Below, one piece after another: positions 55,601 to 63,873 of a stretch of 64,000 bases of DNA. The first letter of the stretch is position 1. The number at the start of each line of letters is the position of its first letter. The notes under the pieces are model-generated. The model had not been told where the DNA came from and did not search any database. It was given only the letters and a program-made list of their open reading frames with translations. The stretch lies in contig NZ_CP180355.1 of NCBI RefSeq assembly GCF_048007035.1, positions 2,356,001-2,420,000 of the forward strand. The letters are read 5' to 3'. The stretch comes from Imperialibacter sp963977595 (GTDB taxonomy: Bacteria > Bacteroidota > Bacteroidia > Cytophagales > Cyclobacteriaceae). The position numbers were made by a program, and so were the translations under genes.

Positions 55601-55652
55601 CAGCCGCAGTATAGATATTCTTATCCCACTCCTGAACAATAGAGTTGTTCAT
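49683..55652 (-). CDS. Downstream half of a split giant T9SS surface protein
   Basis: 1989 residues starting at an internal ATG, with no signal peptide although it ends in a T9SS sorting domain. It begins mid-way in a beta-helix domain (MNNSIVQEWDKN) with a choice-of-anchor Q-like end (VDAGAFEHQG, about 90-96). A second beta-helix domain (about 107-530), paired beta-sandwich domains (534-827), cadherin-like domains (844-1167), FN3, LRR/Ig pairs, two carboxypeptidase-regulatory-like domains and the sorting domain (VYPNPADDY) follow. The region 49872-52948 is nearly identical to the gene at 40090. Its ATG overlaps the stop of the upstream half (ATGA), so re-initiation is possible, but the product would lack an export signal. 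It is most likely continuous with the gene at 55649-63751. Confidence 0.85.
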   Translation of the reverse strand: MNNSIVQEWDKNIYTAAAANNVNNFDPLFVNSANGDYRLLLASAAIDIGNNIALEQPFYIDIFDEDQDADYLEYAPLDLAKNPRYYGSSVDAGAFEHQGGPDPVPFLYVDSNASGNNDGTSWADAFNDLQDALAAATVGTEIWVAAGTYYPSGDDPSVSFVIPSGVSLYGGFSGTETDLSQRDVVSNITILEGDSPNFLNSYLVVYIAGSSNNARLDGFTISGGNGEYGTDNYGGGIKIEGGAEPVLANLTIQLNQNDFGAGLYVNGGIVTIDKSNFVSNAVINFGTGGAIYADNAVLIITNTRFADNTAWESGGIYLSNSSLLTAVNVDFDTNSAFGLNGGALEAVDSDVSITNGRFYNNYGNPGAGILFSSTSADHDLELSQTTFTTSSSSDGVAIRSSGGFYSSATIANSIFWANVGSQINIVDDGSNLSVSNSIIDAWNITDYAGFSGSIMESNVGTGDPLFTNIGTGDLTIMEGSSAQDFGDVLLLPFDDLDIDGDNVTVEILPLDLAGNPRVSGSVPDAGAYELQVAGGPFVVTESNIEVEPSPVLANKPNIVVAGISINITEATTLNSVTFTTNTDLAQSLGNYRLFHSPDWNYVHLEEDLVSGTPSFSMFDVSFFSLSYALSIGDHYFYLVADVADDATPSSPAITFSMDETGLTFSNGTVAAFSYASTELAFTANPNYYVTLVNETGGEITATAGQQDIVLVEVFVEADPYGEFSGVTLNFSADPLAELENFRLVVSDDDAPDTPVDNTYFPSELNGSYAAFNGLTENIYSGAGKYFFFLADAQAAASGTVSPITFSLDNGSFTPVFGAMSGVSISSDPLTVLPPGVNPPLVDTNTGITVNEGATHTIQLTELSGSDADLPPASSLVYNISTSASFGQVLLSGLLTTSFTQQDLINGTVSYQHDGSENFIDGFAFTLTDGSNTTTTVSVNITIVPVNDLPTFTFFTNAITTTLEDTEVQITLAQLLAQGNETDVDGTVMGFKVTAVTSGSLKIGASAGIATPFVATTNDVIDATNNAYWTPEGNVNGPGIGAMELLAVDDGGGVSATAGVIASVNVTAVNDAPVFVEQSFTTVENDAAFEAQLVFSDVDSDPLSFFIASGNTGGTFAVDPSTGLITVAQVVGLDYETTPEFQLNVGVTDAVDSVVAIITIQLTDEPEAPVALAGSNVTTFGFTAYWNQLSGVDGYRLEVATDALFTTRLTGFDPKEQTDTTVIVTGLYHASSYYYRLKAFAGTAETAYSNTIEVKTLHSAELTSDSTALVKIYDEMGGAGWTNSANWKAAQVRGWSSVVVENSRVTALNLPSNNVTGAFPTLTGTELNALIQLDLANNQITTVPANANLAALQVLDLSSNQLDFGSLEQFAGVTTFSYSPQADLFTAVDLLQERGEPLSIDRTSAGASNQYQWYKNGTAIDGATGPVYTIAFPTFAEEGSYTAQVSNTQLPNLTLTTLPITLRVSSLERDRLILTELYNLTGGDSWNNNTNWNTADIASWFGITVANDRVTGITLPSNNLVGELPLRLGDMRRLTAIDISNNEVSSLPALTNIIELTTFNVSNNRLQFDDLEPNVGIASINYAPQKLTGQARDEKIAVNTAVTVEVPVGGTANSYQWYRNGSPIAAGTSSTYQLGPIRYENMGSYELEITSSKVAGLTLRSEVQRVLGTAMITGSIIDLNNASVANANGALLGVKTGAYDTTGFYTSSDNGVLTINDVVLGDYLLYGEQDKQVYIPSYYRSTIDWVFADLIQLRDNIGDLVLTMVNVPRELTPADGDNTFKGLFESDFGDTGGKVLDRSRVQGAGVSVSRSRFRAKDNEDDYELIAYVQTDETGQFEMNNLPDGDYRVNIQYPGIPMDPTSFIDFQLGGGSGVEQNSIRINALATPTKIVVTKVEETGIYLDYFKGLVVYPNPADDYITIRYEKLVKGRVEAELIDMTGQTLRSKMLNTGGNEGITLDVTELRNGMYILRFHDLENKGVNITSFKIWISK
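49872..52948 (-). repeat. 3.08-kb segmental duplication, copy 2
   Basis: Partner of 40279-43355, offset 9593 bp, no gaps. The sequences diverge abruptly after 52948 and fall away before 49872, where the last part of each sorting domain differs. The diverged patch of this copy lies at 51684-51783. Confidence 0.92.
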
Positions 55653-58600
55653 AGCGAATGCCCCCCGTTATTGATACTCTGATAGCTGGATAGCTGGGCT
55701 GCTGACGTATTGCCCCAAAAAATAGTGTTGTTGATTAGAATCGTAGCTCCGGAAGAAAAGTTGAGTCCTCCGGTGCCATCATTCGACGCATTGTCAGCTA
55801 TTGTGGAGTTGACAGAAACAAAGGTGGAAAGATTATCCACATGAATTGCCCCACCGTAGTCGTAGGCGTTGTTACCAGCAAAAAGGTTCTGAAAAGCTTC
55901 AAAGTAACTCTCTTTTAAGTACACACCGCCGCCTGTGACAGCGGTTGCTCCGTTGTAGAGAAACTTATTGTAGTAGCTAACTGAGTTGTCAATCAGGTTC
56001 GACCCATCCAGATAAAGCCCTCCGCCGGAAACTGCGTCGTTGTACTGGAAAACACTGCGATAGATAAATGGCTCCGATGTATTCAGATAGGCTCCGCCGC
56101 CAGTCGTGGCATAGTTATTCTGGAAATGGCTGTTGAGAATGGTGACATCGCCACCCACTACATATGCACCCCCGCCACTTGTACCAGCAATGCAGTATTC
56201 AACGAACACCTCGTTGAGCGTAAAATCCGCCGCAGAAGAGGAAATTCCGCCTCCGTAGACGGCAGCATTGCCTCCTTTGATGGTCAGTCCGTCAATATAG
56301 ACACCTGTGACATTGTTAATAAGGACAACGTTGTTAGTGTTATCCAGCATATTAGAAAAAATTAAGTCGTCGTCACCATTGAGGTCGCCAGTCAATACCG
56401 TCTGCGATGGGTCAGCATACCTTTCGGCCAAGCTGCTCTCCGTGCCGCTGAACCCGCCAAAAATGCTCAGGTCATTAACAGAAACAATGAACGAAAGCGA
56501 AGTGTTGCCAGGGGCGGAGCCATCAGGCTTGTAAGTACCATTCGCAATCCAGATTTGATCGCCATCCACTACAGCCGCCAAAGCTGCCTGTAAGTCCACA
56601 AAGGCGTCTGCCCATGATGTTCCGTCATTGTTTCCTGAAGCATCCGATTTAACGTAGACAACTCCCACGGGTCCTCCAGTATCAAGCTCAAAAGCATTTG
56701 ACGAAACCCAGGCAGGTGAGTTCACCAGTGTTCCAGTGTTCCCGTTCACACTAAGGTCTGGTAATACCGAGCCAGTTGTCTCGTCAAACCTGTAGTACGC
56801 CACCAGGCCTGCTTCCGAGCCGGTAAGCGTGCGAAACATGTTATTCTGGATTTCAGATTCTAAAAGAGGGGTATTCCATATCCGTACTTCATCGATGATG
56901 GCATTGGAGGATATATTTCCATCCGGATCGCCACCTATGCCCAGCGCACCTGGGTTGGCATCTATCACGCCGCTAATGGTAGTAGTCTCCGTCAAATCCC
57001 CGTTCAGGTACATCTTAAGCGACGTTCCATCGAAAACGCAAGCTAGGTGATTCCAGGTGCCTGTGGAGGACACTACGCTGGAAATTGCCTGGTAGGTCGT
57101 TGTAGCCACCTTAATTTCAACCTCAAACCTGGAGTTTATGTCATTATAAAACAGCTCGTACATTCCGAGGCCAGCCCCATTGTCTTTAAAAATGATCCTG
57201 GAGGTTTCGAGCGCTTGCATATTTACCCAAGCCTCCCAGGTACCTACGCCGAGGTTGAGGGTCGGATTTGCCGGGACAATTACTACCTCGCCAGAAGTAT
57301 TGCCGGAAAAGGAAAGGGCGTAGCCGGGTACGGTCATAAACTCTGTGACGTTTGACGCCGGGCTGGTATAGTTGCCTTTTTTGAAAGCAACCTTCGCATA
57401 ATATTTGGTGCCGGGTAGCAGAGACGTCGAAACGGTACCCGAGCCTGACTGCTCGTTGATTTCGAAAAACTGTAATAGTTCAGAGTTGAAGGATGGGTTG
57501 GCCGTAAAGGCGATCAGGTAACTTTCGGCTGAGGGTACTTCTGCCCAGTTCAAGTCAAATGATTCGATTGCAGCATTTGTTGCCTGGTAAAGAAATGGAG
57601 CAAATGCACCTGACTCACCCCACTCTTGCCCCGCAGAGTTGCTAATTATACCGTCATTATTTCCAGCCTGATCCCTAACGATAATTCCGTCCTGTTCATC
57701 AAAATTGTAGTAACTAACCAAACCGAATTCATCACCATTGAGCTTGGCATGGGCCGCTTCGGCTATCTCGGAGTCAGTTCTTACCACATCCCAAATCCTG
57801 AGTTCATCAATTAATCCATCAAGTTTATTTTCATCGCCGGCAGCCACGCCGAAGCTGCCTACCAGTACAGGGGCACTACCAGAAAAAATAGAGCCGGGCA
57901 GACCCGAATTTTGCACTTTATCTAGCTTACCATTGATAAAAAGCTGCGCTGTTGTACTTGTCGAAAATGTAGCAGCTACATGGTACCATTTTCCGGCTTC
58001 CAGCGACTTGTTGGAGCTTAAAACAAAAGTAGAAACACCATCAGCCGACACTGCCAGGATGACATTACCGGTAGTGGATATGGCAAGTCCATAGGATCTC
58101 TCATTTAGATCTGAGTCCCATTTGGAAACAATCCCTTCAAAGTCCGTCGGAGGAAGTGTGTTGACGTAAACCCAGCTCTCAATGGTAAAATTGGTGGCAA
58201 GGTCAAGGCTTGATACGTCTGGAATCTCCACGTAATCGTCCAGCCCATCAAGAACTATGGCATTGCCCGACCCGGTAATATCTGCAAATACAATATTGGA
58301 ATAGTCAGAAAGAACGGGGCCCGCTGATGCCGCAACACGGTAGTAATATTTTTCTCCTTCAAGCACGTCGGTATCCACAAAAAAAACACTACCGGGAGCT
58401 AAGGTCTGTAGAACCTCGTAACCCGGTCCATTGTGGTAACGCTCCACCGCCAACCCTTCCTCGATGGTACTCACAAAGTCCCAATTGAGATAAACCTGTC
58501 CATTCGTGTACTTTACCCAAAGATTTTCAGGCGTATTTGGCACACCGGCGTCGGAAACAACCCAGGAGGCTCCCAGCAAGTCTCCGTCATTGACATTAAT

Positions 58601-61600
58601 ACTCCGGTCAACGGTTTTCAATCCAGCTCCCTCGTCAAAAGGATAGTAAGCCACGAGGTATTGCTCATCGCCATTGAGAGGCTGAAAACGGTCTGAAAAG
58701 TCGGCTTTGGCTAAATTGTTCCACACCTTGAACTCGTCAACATCAGCATCAATATAAGTTGCGGTAAAAGGCGAACCCGAATTGTTGTGGTAAGCGCCGA
58801 TATAAAATCCATCCGTTGAGGTTATACTGCCCGTGGTGATCAGCAGGGACGTCAAATTGATCGTGCCTGACGCTACCCCGTCTACATACAAGGTCAATAA
58901 GTTTGACGTTCTGTTAATACTTACTGCTAGATGGTGCCATACATTGTCCCGATAGTCTTTACCCGTCGCCAGCGGGGTTCCGCCATTGTTTCCTAAGTCA
59001 TCAAAAATAGTTATACTCAAGCCATCTGTGTCTACAAACGCACTGAATCCGCCAAAGCCCGTACCTGCATTCATTTTTTGAAAGAGCTGGCCAACTGACC
59101 TGGCCCGAAACCACAGCTCCACGGTTATGTCGTTAGTTCCAAAGTCAAAATCTGGGCTATGTGGTATCACTACGTAATTGTCAACACCATCAAATGACAC
59201 AGCTCTACCAGGATAGACTTCCGTCGAGGCCGATTCAACATTGGAATAGCTAACACCGGCAGCGTTATAAGCTGCTACTCTAAAGAACCCCGTCTGGTTC
59301 TCACCCAAACCCAGTTCGATAGACTCTGTATTTGCGCCCACCGCTATAAATTCAGAACCATCCGAAAAATCATATAGAGTGGCATATTCTACCCTGAAGC
59401 TTGTTTCGTCATTTGAATTATCGCTCCAGCTAAACTGTAGATCCCCCGGTGCTGTTGTTCGGTAGACGATAAGTCCGGACGGAGCAACCGGCAGCGTTGT
59501 TGATTCCATCGCTGAAGAGGCAGTCCAAAGAGGTCCGTATGTTACGCCATCTGCAGCCGGTGTATTGGAAAGCCCGTTATTCAGCTGACCATCAAACTGA
59601 CTTTTAGATAGATCGGGGAGAATATCTCCTGTGAGCTGGTCGAACCTGTAGTAAGCCAGCAGCCCAGCTTCTGACCCCGAAAGCGTAGCAAATCGGTTGT
59701 TAGCTATTTCACTCCCTGATCGGGTGATACTCCAAATTCTTAGCTCATCTATCTGGCCGTCAAAAAAATCGACACCCGAATTGCCTCCAATAGTTACGTC
59801 ATTGGAAAAGATAGGCAGCGTGGCCGCCAATGGGCCTGAAAATACTTGAGTTCCATTGATATATATGACTACATCGCTACCATCCCAGGAAGCCGCCACG
59901 TGCGTCCACGTGCTAAGAGGTATTGGGCTTGTTGCGACGACTGATGAATAAGAGTTAGGATCACCAGATGCCAACCAAAGAGCCGGATAATCATTATCAA
60001 TCCTAAACAAAAATTGCATACCCGACGCCCCCCCAGTATTAAAATTGGTAACGATAGGTTGATTCAGTGTTGAGGATTCCCGTTTTACCCAAGCCTCCAC
60101 CGTCAGCGCAGTAGCTCCACCAAGCTGGTTGCTCATTGCATTGCCAAGATTCGCATAGTGATTGTCTGTATCTTCAAAGTCAAGTGCATTGCCCGGCATC
60201 GTCATAAATTCAACGGTCGTCGAATAAGGGCTGCTACTAAACCCGTCAGTAAAGTACAGTCTGGAATAATATTTTTGCCCTGGTGTTGAATAGGCTGTAA
60301 TAGCTTTTTGTGAAAGTGAACCATTGCCAACAAAGCGAGACTGGTAGCCCCCAAATGAGGGATCAGTATCAGTATCGAGATAAACATCAACTGCAGCGGC
60401 GGCCGACCAGTTGGCTGTAAACCCGTATTCAGTTGCATAGGTGATTTGATACTGGCGTGGCGTCATCGCTTCCGAGGCCTCCCATTCAGAACCGAGCATA
60501 TTTATCAGCAAACCATCCTGGTGTGCCGGAGAGTAATCGGTCAAAATATTGCCGGCGTCATCATCGAAGGCGTAGTAGGCCAGCAAGCCCTGCTCTTTGC
60601 CGGAAGAGCTGAAAAAACGGTCAGAAAAGTCAGTCTTCGCATAATCCCAAATCTTGACTTCGTCGATGCTGCCGTCGAAATGGTTAGTATTGTCCACGTA
60701 CCGGGCGATTTCCAAGGATCCGGTGCCAAAAAAATCGTTAGTGGAAACATCGTTTCCCACCATCACCCCGTCTTTGAACACCATTCGTGCATTGGTGGTT
60801 GAATTGTAGGACATGGCCCAGTGGTGCCAGGTACCAGCTTCGGTGGCTACATCAGGTATATTAAGATCATTCGCCCAAAAGTTGAAAAAGAAATCGTCGT
60901 TATTGAAACCAATGTGCAGCCGATTATTCGGAGCCTCAGGCCCCATACTGAAGAGCATTTCGTATCCCGGACCAATGTCGTCCCGCCGCACCCAGGCTTC
61001 AATAGTAAAACTGTTGGACACAAAGTCAAAAGCCGGAGCCAATACGTAGTCCTCCGCACCATCAAAATGAATTGCGTTTCCTGGGGTCACCATAAACTCC
61101 ATCGTGTTGGAATAGTCGCTGATCTCACCGTCGTCATAATAGATTCGCAGATAGAGCTTTGTGTTCAAATACCCTGTCAGGTTAACATAGATATTCTCCG
61201 AAGCGCCGTAGGGTGAGTTGGTGTAGCCGGCATCAATCGGCGAGCTGAAGTCATCATCGTCGTCCAGCTCATATACGACCGAAGAGGCGTGATAAACAGG
61301 CACCCAGTTCAGGGTAAAATAATCATAATTTACATTTGAGGGCCTAAGTAATATGGGTGTGAAAGCGTCAGAGGCAACATATGTCGGGTCATTGTATTGG
61401 TTGGTGCCCGTTTGTGAAATCAACTCGATGGGTGCGCCAGAGCTGTGATCAAAGCCAAGGTAAGCAACAAGAGAGGGCGGTAACGGGATCACCTTCTGGA
61501 ACATGGCCTGAGCTATCTGGCTCTGCGTTCTTGCAGTATTCCAAATCCGCAACTCATCAATTTCTCCATTGAAGTAGGAGTCATCAAAGCGCCCTATCAT

Positions 61601-63751
61601 GAAATCGTTACCGGATGTTGCAAGGGCAGAGATGTTCTCGGTTTCTACAAGCACTCCATTGAGGTAAAAGCTTATCGCTGTTCCGTTGTAAGAGGCAGCC
61701 ACATGTTGCCACTCTCCGCTGCTAACGATGGGTTCGGTATATGCTTCGCCCAAGAATATTCGGTTGTTGTCGATACCAAACCGGAGCACTGGCGTGCCGT
61801 AGTTAAATATGTCGTCGTTGGTGCCACTTGCCCGGACCCACGCCTCAACCGTTCTAGGGCTATTGCCCTGAGGCAGCGAAATGCCATCGCCGGTTACATA
61901 CTCAGTGCCGGTAAAGCTGATAGCATTCTGCAGATATGTCCAAAGGATATTACCCGAAAGCTGATTTTCAAATTCTTCTCCCGCCAGATCTCCTGTGGCA
62001 TTAAAAAATGTCACCGTCTGGCTTCCGGCAAGCTTCTGCACGTTATAAGTTGGCCCGCTGTAAAATTCAGCACCCGCTATGGGGTCGGTAACGTCTACAT
62101 CTCCAAATGTGAGCAACGCTGTTCCGTTTCCGTTGAATCTTGTGTTTGAAAAATTGTAGGTGGAGGAGCTAACAGAGCCGCCGAGAATACTTATCCCATT
62201 GCCCCCAAGTCCGAAAAACGAGGTATAGGTTGCACCAATCTCAGCCGAGCCCCCCGCAGATTCTATCGTAAAACCATTGCCGGTAACTGACACAAACGAT
62301 TCCCAGTCCCAGCCCTGAAACAAGACGTTCCCGTCGCTGCTGATTTGGCCCACGTCAAAATTCAGACCTGAGCTACCAAAAATAGCGAGAGATGCACCAT
62401 TGCTAACATTGATGCCATTGGCCCCGGTAAAATACATGTAGACGTCACTTGCGTTCAGCTGACCGTCGTCAATATTTAATTCCTCGCCAAAATAAATTGA
62501 GCCATAGAAGCTTGCATTGCCCCCTCCGGAGATTCGCACTTCCGGATAGACCTCGCCTCCATTGGCGCCGAAATACAGCGTTCCAGGATAAGGGAAGTCA
62601 ATCAGCGCACCCGGGTCGTGATTGAGCGAAAAAGAGGTGGTGCCATCAAATTGCCAGTTCTCCTTTACATATAACGTATTCGCTCCTATGTTAAGTACGA
62701 CGTCGTTCAGGCCGATGTAGTACACAGCATCTATGTTGGTGCTAAAAGTTACGTCAGCACTGATTTGTAGATAACCGAAACGGCTGCCCGTATTGGTTGT
62801 GATATTATGTGACGTACCTCTCAGGTAGGTCGTGTGATAGTCATACCCGGGATCAAAATACCCATTGTCCTGTTCCAGCCAGTTTGCATTTTGCTCAAGC
62901 GCTATGCGTATGCCATTTGCCTGTAGCACGGCATCATCTTTGATCCAAAGCAGCTCCTGCACGTCAAAACCCGAACCAGTCATACTTTTAATCCCAGAGC
63001 CTCCGAAAACAACGGTCTGGATATTTTCGCAGCCGAAATCCAAAGACTGGGGGCCATTAGCCGTTAAAGAAAGTACAGCACCTGATTGGCTTTGAAACAC
63101 GCCCCCAACGACGAGATCGCCAAGCACCTCCAGATCAAAAGTGCCAAAGTCGAAGTTGACAAAATCCAAAGTATAATCATTGACAACAGCATCGACATCT
63201 AAGGTGACATCGTGATAAATGACAACGTTGTCTGAAGACCCGGGAAGCGTAGTAGTGCTTCCCCAGGTTGCCAGGTCAGACCAATCGCCAGCCACAGCCG
63301 TCTCAAAATGATCAATGGCTGAAGCTGCTATATTGAATTCATAGGTATCATTTCCAAAGCCGTCATCCGAAATAATAGTGATCAAAGCACTTTCCGGCCC
63401 TAGACCAATGGGTGTAAAAGTGATCGTAAAAACCTGGGTTGAAAGCGGGGCAACAATCCCACTTGTGAAACCGCTGATGGCAAATCGAGGATTGTCGGAG
63501 CTTACGGACGAAACGTTTAGCGCTGAAACGTCAAGGTTTTCCAGGGTCAGTATTCTGGCTCCGGTTGTTACCGCCGGGACGTTCCCAAAATCGGTACCGT
63601 CAGCAAGGTCGGGCGCCCCCAGGGCGTTGTTGCCAATAGCTGTATCTTCAAGACCTTTTACAGCAATTTGTTGCGAAAATGATTCAAACACAAAAAGGGG
63701 AGAGCCTACAAAAAAAAGCCCCATTAGGGACTTATAGAGGAGTCTTTTCAT
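55649..63751 (-). CDS. Upstream half of a split giant surface protein with six LamG domains
   Basis: 2700 residues. Signal peptide (about 1-27, ending ESFSQ); a choice-of-anchor D-like domain (about 60-150); a beta-rich region (150-600). Six LamG/concanavalin-like domains (about 613-750, 887-1043, 1187-1367, 1507-1687, 1827-2003, 2137-2320) alternate with FN3-like linkers. A beta-helix domain starts at YVKSDASGNNDGTSW (about 2364). Translation ends at INNGGHSL and TGA, inside that beta-helix and without a sorting domain. Adding one G to the G6 run at 55661-55666 gives INNGGAFAMNNSIVQ and joins it to the gene at 49683. LamG repeats suggest glycan or protein binding at the surface. Confidence 0.88.
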   Translation of the reverse strand: MKRLLYKSLMGLFFVGSPLFVFESFSQQIAVKGLEDTAIGNNALGAPDLADGTDFGNVPAVTTGARILTLENLDVSALNVSSVSSDNPRFAISGFTSGIVAPLSTQVFTITFTPIGLGPESALITIISDDGFGNDTYEFNIAASAIDHFETAVAGDWSDLATWGSTTTLPGSSDNVVIYHDVTLDVDAVVNDYTLDFVNFDFGTFDLEVLGDLVVGGVFQSQSGAVLSLTANGPQSLDFGCENIQTVVFGGSGIKSMTGSGFDVQELLWIKDDAVLQANGIRIALEQNANWLEQDNGYFDPGYDYHTTYLRGTSHNITTNTGSRFGYLQISADVTFSTNIDAVYYIGLNDVVLNIGANTLYVKENWQFDGTTSFSLNHDPGALIDFPYPGTLYFGANGGEVYPEVRISGGGNASFYGSIYFGEELNIDDGQLNASDVYMYFTGANGINVSNGASLAIFGSSGLNFDVGQISSDGNVLFQGWDWESFVSVTGNGFTIESAGGSAEIGATYTSFFGLGGNGISILGGSVSSSTYNFSNTRFNGNGTALLTFGDVDVTDPIAGAEFYSGPTYNVQKLAGSQTVTFFNATGDLAGEEFENQLSGNILWTYLQNAISFTGTEYVTGDGISLPQGNSPRTVEAWVRASGTNDDIFNYGTPVLRFGIDNNRIFLGEAYTEPIVSSGEWQHVAASYNGTAISFYLNGVLVETENISALATSGNDFMIGRFDDSYFNGEIDELRIWNTARTQSQIAQAMFQKVIPLPPSLVAYLGFDHSSGAPIELISQTGTNQYNDPTYVASDAFTPILLRPSNVNYDYFTLNWVPVYHASSVVYELDDDDDFSSPIDAGYTNSPYGASENIYVNLTGYLNTKLYLRIYYDDGEISDYSNTMEFMVTPGNAIHFDGAEDYVLAPAFDFVSNSFTIEAWVRRDDIGPGYEMLFSMGPEAPNNRLHIGFNNDDFFFNFWANDLNIPDVATEAGTWHHWAMSYNSTTNARMVFKDGVMVGNDVSTNDFFGTGSLEIARYVDNTNHFDGSIDEVKIWDYAKTDFSDRFFSSSGKEQGLLAYYAFDDDAGNILTDYSPAHQDGLLINMLGSEWEASEAMTPRQYQITYATEYGFTANWSAAAAVDVYLDTDTDPSFGGYQSRFVGNGSLSQKAITAYSTPGQKYYSRLYFTDGFSSSPYSTTVEFMTMPGNALDFEDTDNHYANLGNAMSNQLGGATALTVEAWVKRESSTLNQPIVTNFNTGGASGMQFLFRIDNDYPALWLASGDPNSYSSVVATSPIPLSTWTHVAASWDGSDVVIYINGTQVFSGPLAATLPIFSNDVTIGGNSGVDFFDGQIDELRIWSITRSGSEIANNRFATLSGSEAGLLAYYRFDQLTGDILPDLSKSQFDGQLNNGLSNTPAADGVTYGPLWTASSAMESTTLPVAPSGLIVYRTTAPGDLQFSWSDNSNDETSFRVEYATLYDFSDGSEFIAVGANTESIELGLGENQTGFFRVAAYNAAGVSYSNVESASTEVYPGRAVSFDGVDNYVVIPHSPDFDFGTNDITVELWFRARSVGQLFQKMNAGTGFGGFSAFVDTDGLSITIFDDLGNNGGTPLATGKDYRDNVWHHLAVSINRTSNLLTLYVDGVASGTINLTSLLITTGSITSTDGFYIGAYHNNSGSPFTATYIDADVDEFKVWNNLAKADFSDRFQPLNGDEQYLVAYYPFDEGAGLKTVDRSINVNDGDLLGASWVVSDAGVPNTPENLWVKYTNGQVYLNWDFVSTIEEGLAVERYHNGPGYEVLQTLAPGSVFFVDTDVLEGEKYYYRVAASAGPVLSDYSNIVFADITGSGNAIVLDGLDDYVEIPDVSSLDLATNFTIESWVYVNTLPPTDFEGIVSKWDSDLNERSYGLAISTTGNVILAVSADGVSTFVLSSNKSLEAGKWYHVAATFSTSTTAQLFINGKLDKVQNSGLPGSIFSGSAPVLVGSFGVAAGDENKLDGLIDELRIWDVVRTDSEIAEAAHAKLNGDEFGLVSYYNFDEQDGIIVRDQAGNNDGIISNSAGQEWGESGAFAPFLYQATNAAIESFDLNWAEVPSAESYLIAFTANPSFNSELLQFFEINEQSGSGTVSTSLLPGTKYYAKVAFKKGNYTSPASNVTEFMTVPGYALSFSGNTSGEVVIVPANPTLNLGVGTWEAWVNMQALETSRIIFKDNGAGLGMYELFYNDINSRFEVEIKVATTTYQAISSVVSSTGTWNHLACVFDGTSLKMYLNGDLTETTTISGVIDANPGALGIGGDPDGNISSNAIIDEVRIWNTPLLESEIQNNMFRTLTGSEAGLVAYYRFDETTGSVLPDLSVNGNTGTLVNSPAWVSSNAFELDTGGPVGVVYVKSDASGNNDGTSWADAFVDLQAALAAVVDGDQIWIANGTYKPDGSAPGNTSLSFIVSVNDLSIFGGFSGTESSLAERYADPSQTVLTGDLNGDDDLIFSNMLDNTNNVVLINNVTGVYIDGLTIKGGNAAVYGGGISSSAADFTLNEVFVEYCIAGTSGGGAYVVGGDVTILNSHFQNNYATTGGGAYLNTSEPFIYRSVFQYNDAVSGGGLYLDGSNLIDNSVSYYNKFLYNGATAVTGGGVYLKESYFEAFQNLFAGNNAYDYGGAIHVDNLSTFVSVNSTIADNASNDGTGGLNFSSGATILINNTIFWGNTSAAQLSSYQSINNGGHSL
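55661..55666 (-). other. G6 homopolymer at the frame break between the two halves
   Basis: On the minus strand a run of six G is followed by CATTCGCTATGA. With six G the upstream frame ends at TGA (55651-55649). With seven G the frame continues as GGAFAMNNSIVQEWDKN, completing a beta-helix turn. The total would be about 4,690 residues with a signal peptide and a T9SS sorting domain on one chain. Confidence 0.8.
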
Positions 63752-63823
63752 TTATGTTTTTGCCGGGAAGTGGATGTATACCTTAAAAATAAGCAATAAA
63801 ACGAATTAAGTAGCTGCCATCAG

Positions 63824-63873
63824 CAAAAATAATTTACACATGATCTTCAAGAAATACCGTCTTCAGGGTATTT
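63824..63873 (-). promoter_or_regulatory. Candidate promoter for the 63751 gene, with upstream dyad
   Basis: CAAAAATA at 63824-63831 reads TATTTTTG on the minus strand, matching TAnnTTTG, about 73 bp before the ATG. A CAA (TTG on minus) at 63848-63850 is closer than the usual spacing. A perfect 7-bp dyad AAATACC (63852-63858) / GGTATTT (63867-63873) lies just upstream. The remaining bases to the window end show no recognisable feature. Confidence 0.35.

Noticed and set aside
55640..55680. Programmed ribosomal frameshift as the explanation for the split gene
   Set aside because: The G6 run could slip, but there is no obvious downstream stimulatory structure that I can identify, and no known programmed site of this kind in such proteins. 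Mutation, error or phase variation is simpler.
21745..63751. A mobile element or prophage carrying the giant genes
   Set aside because: Tail-fibre-like repeats exist in one protein, but there are no phage structural genes, integrases, transposases or terminal repeats. T9SS sorting domains point to chromosomal surface proteins.
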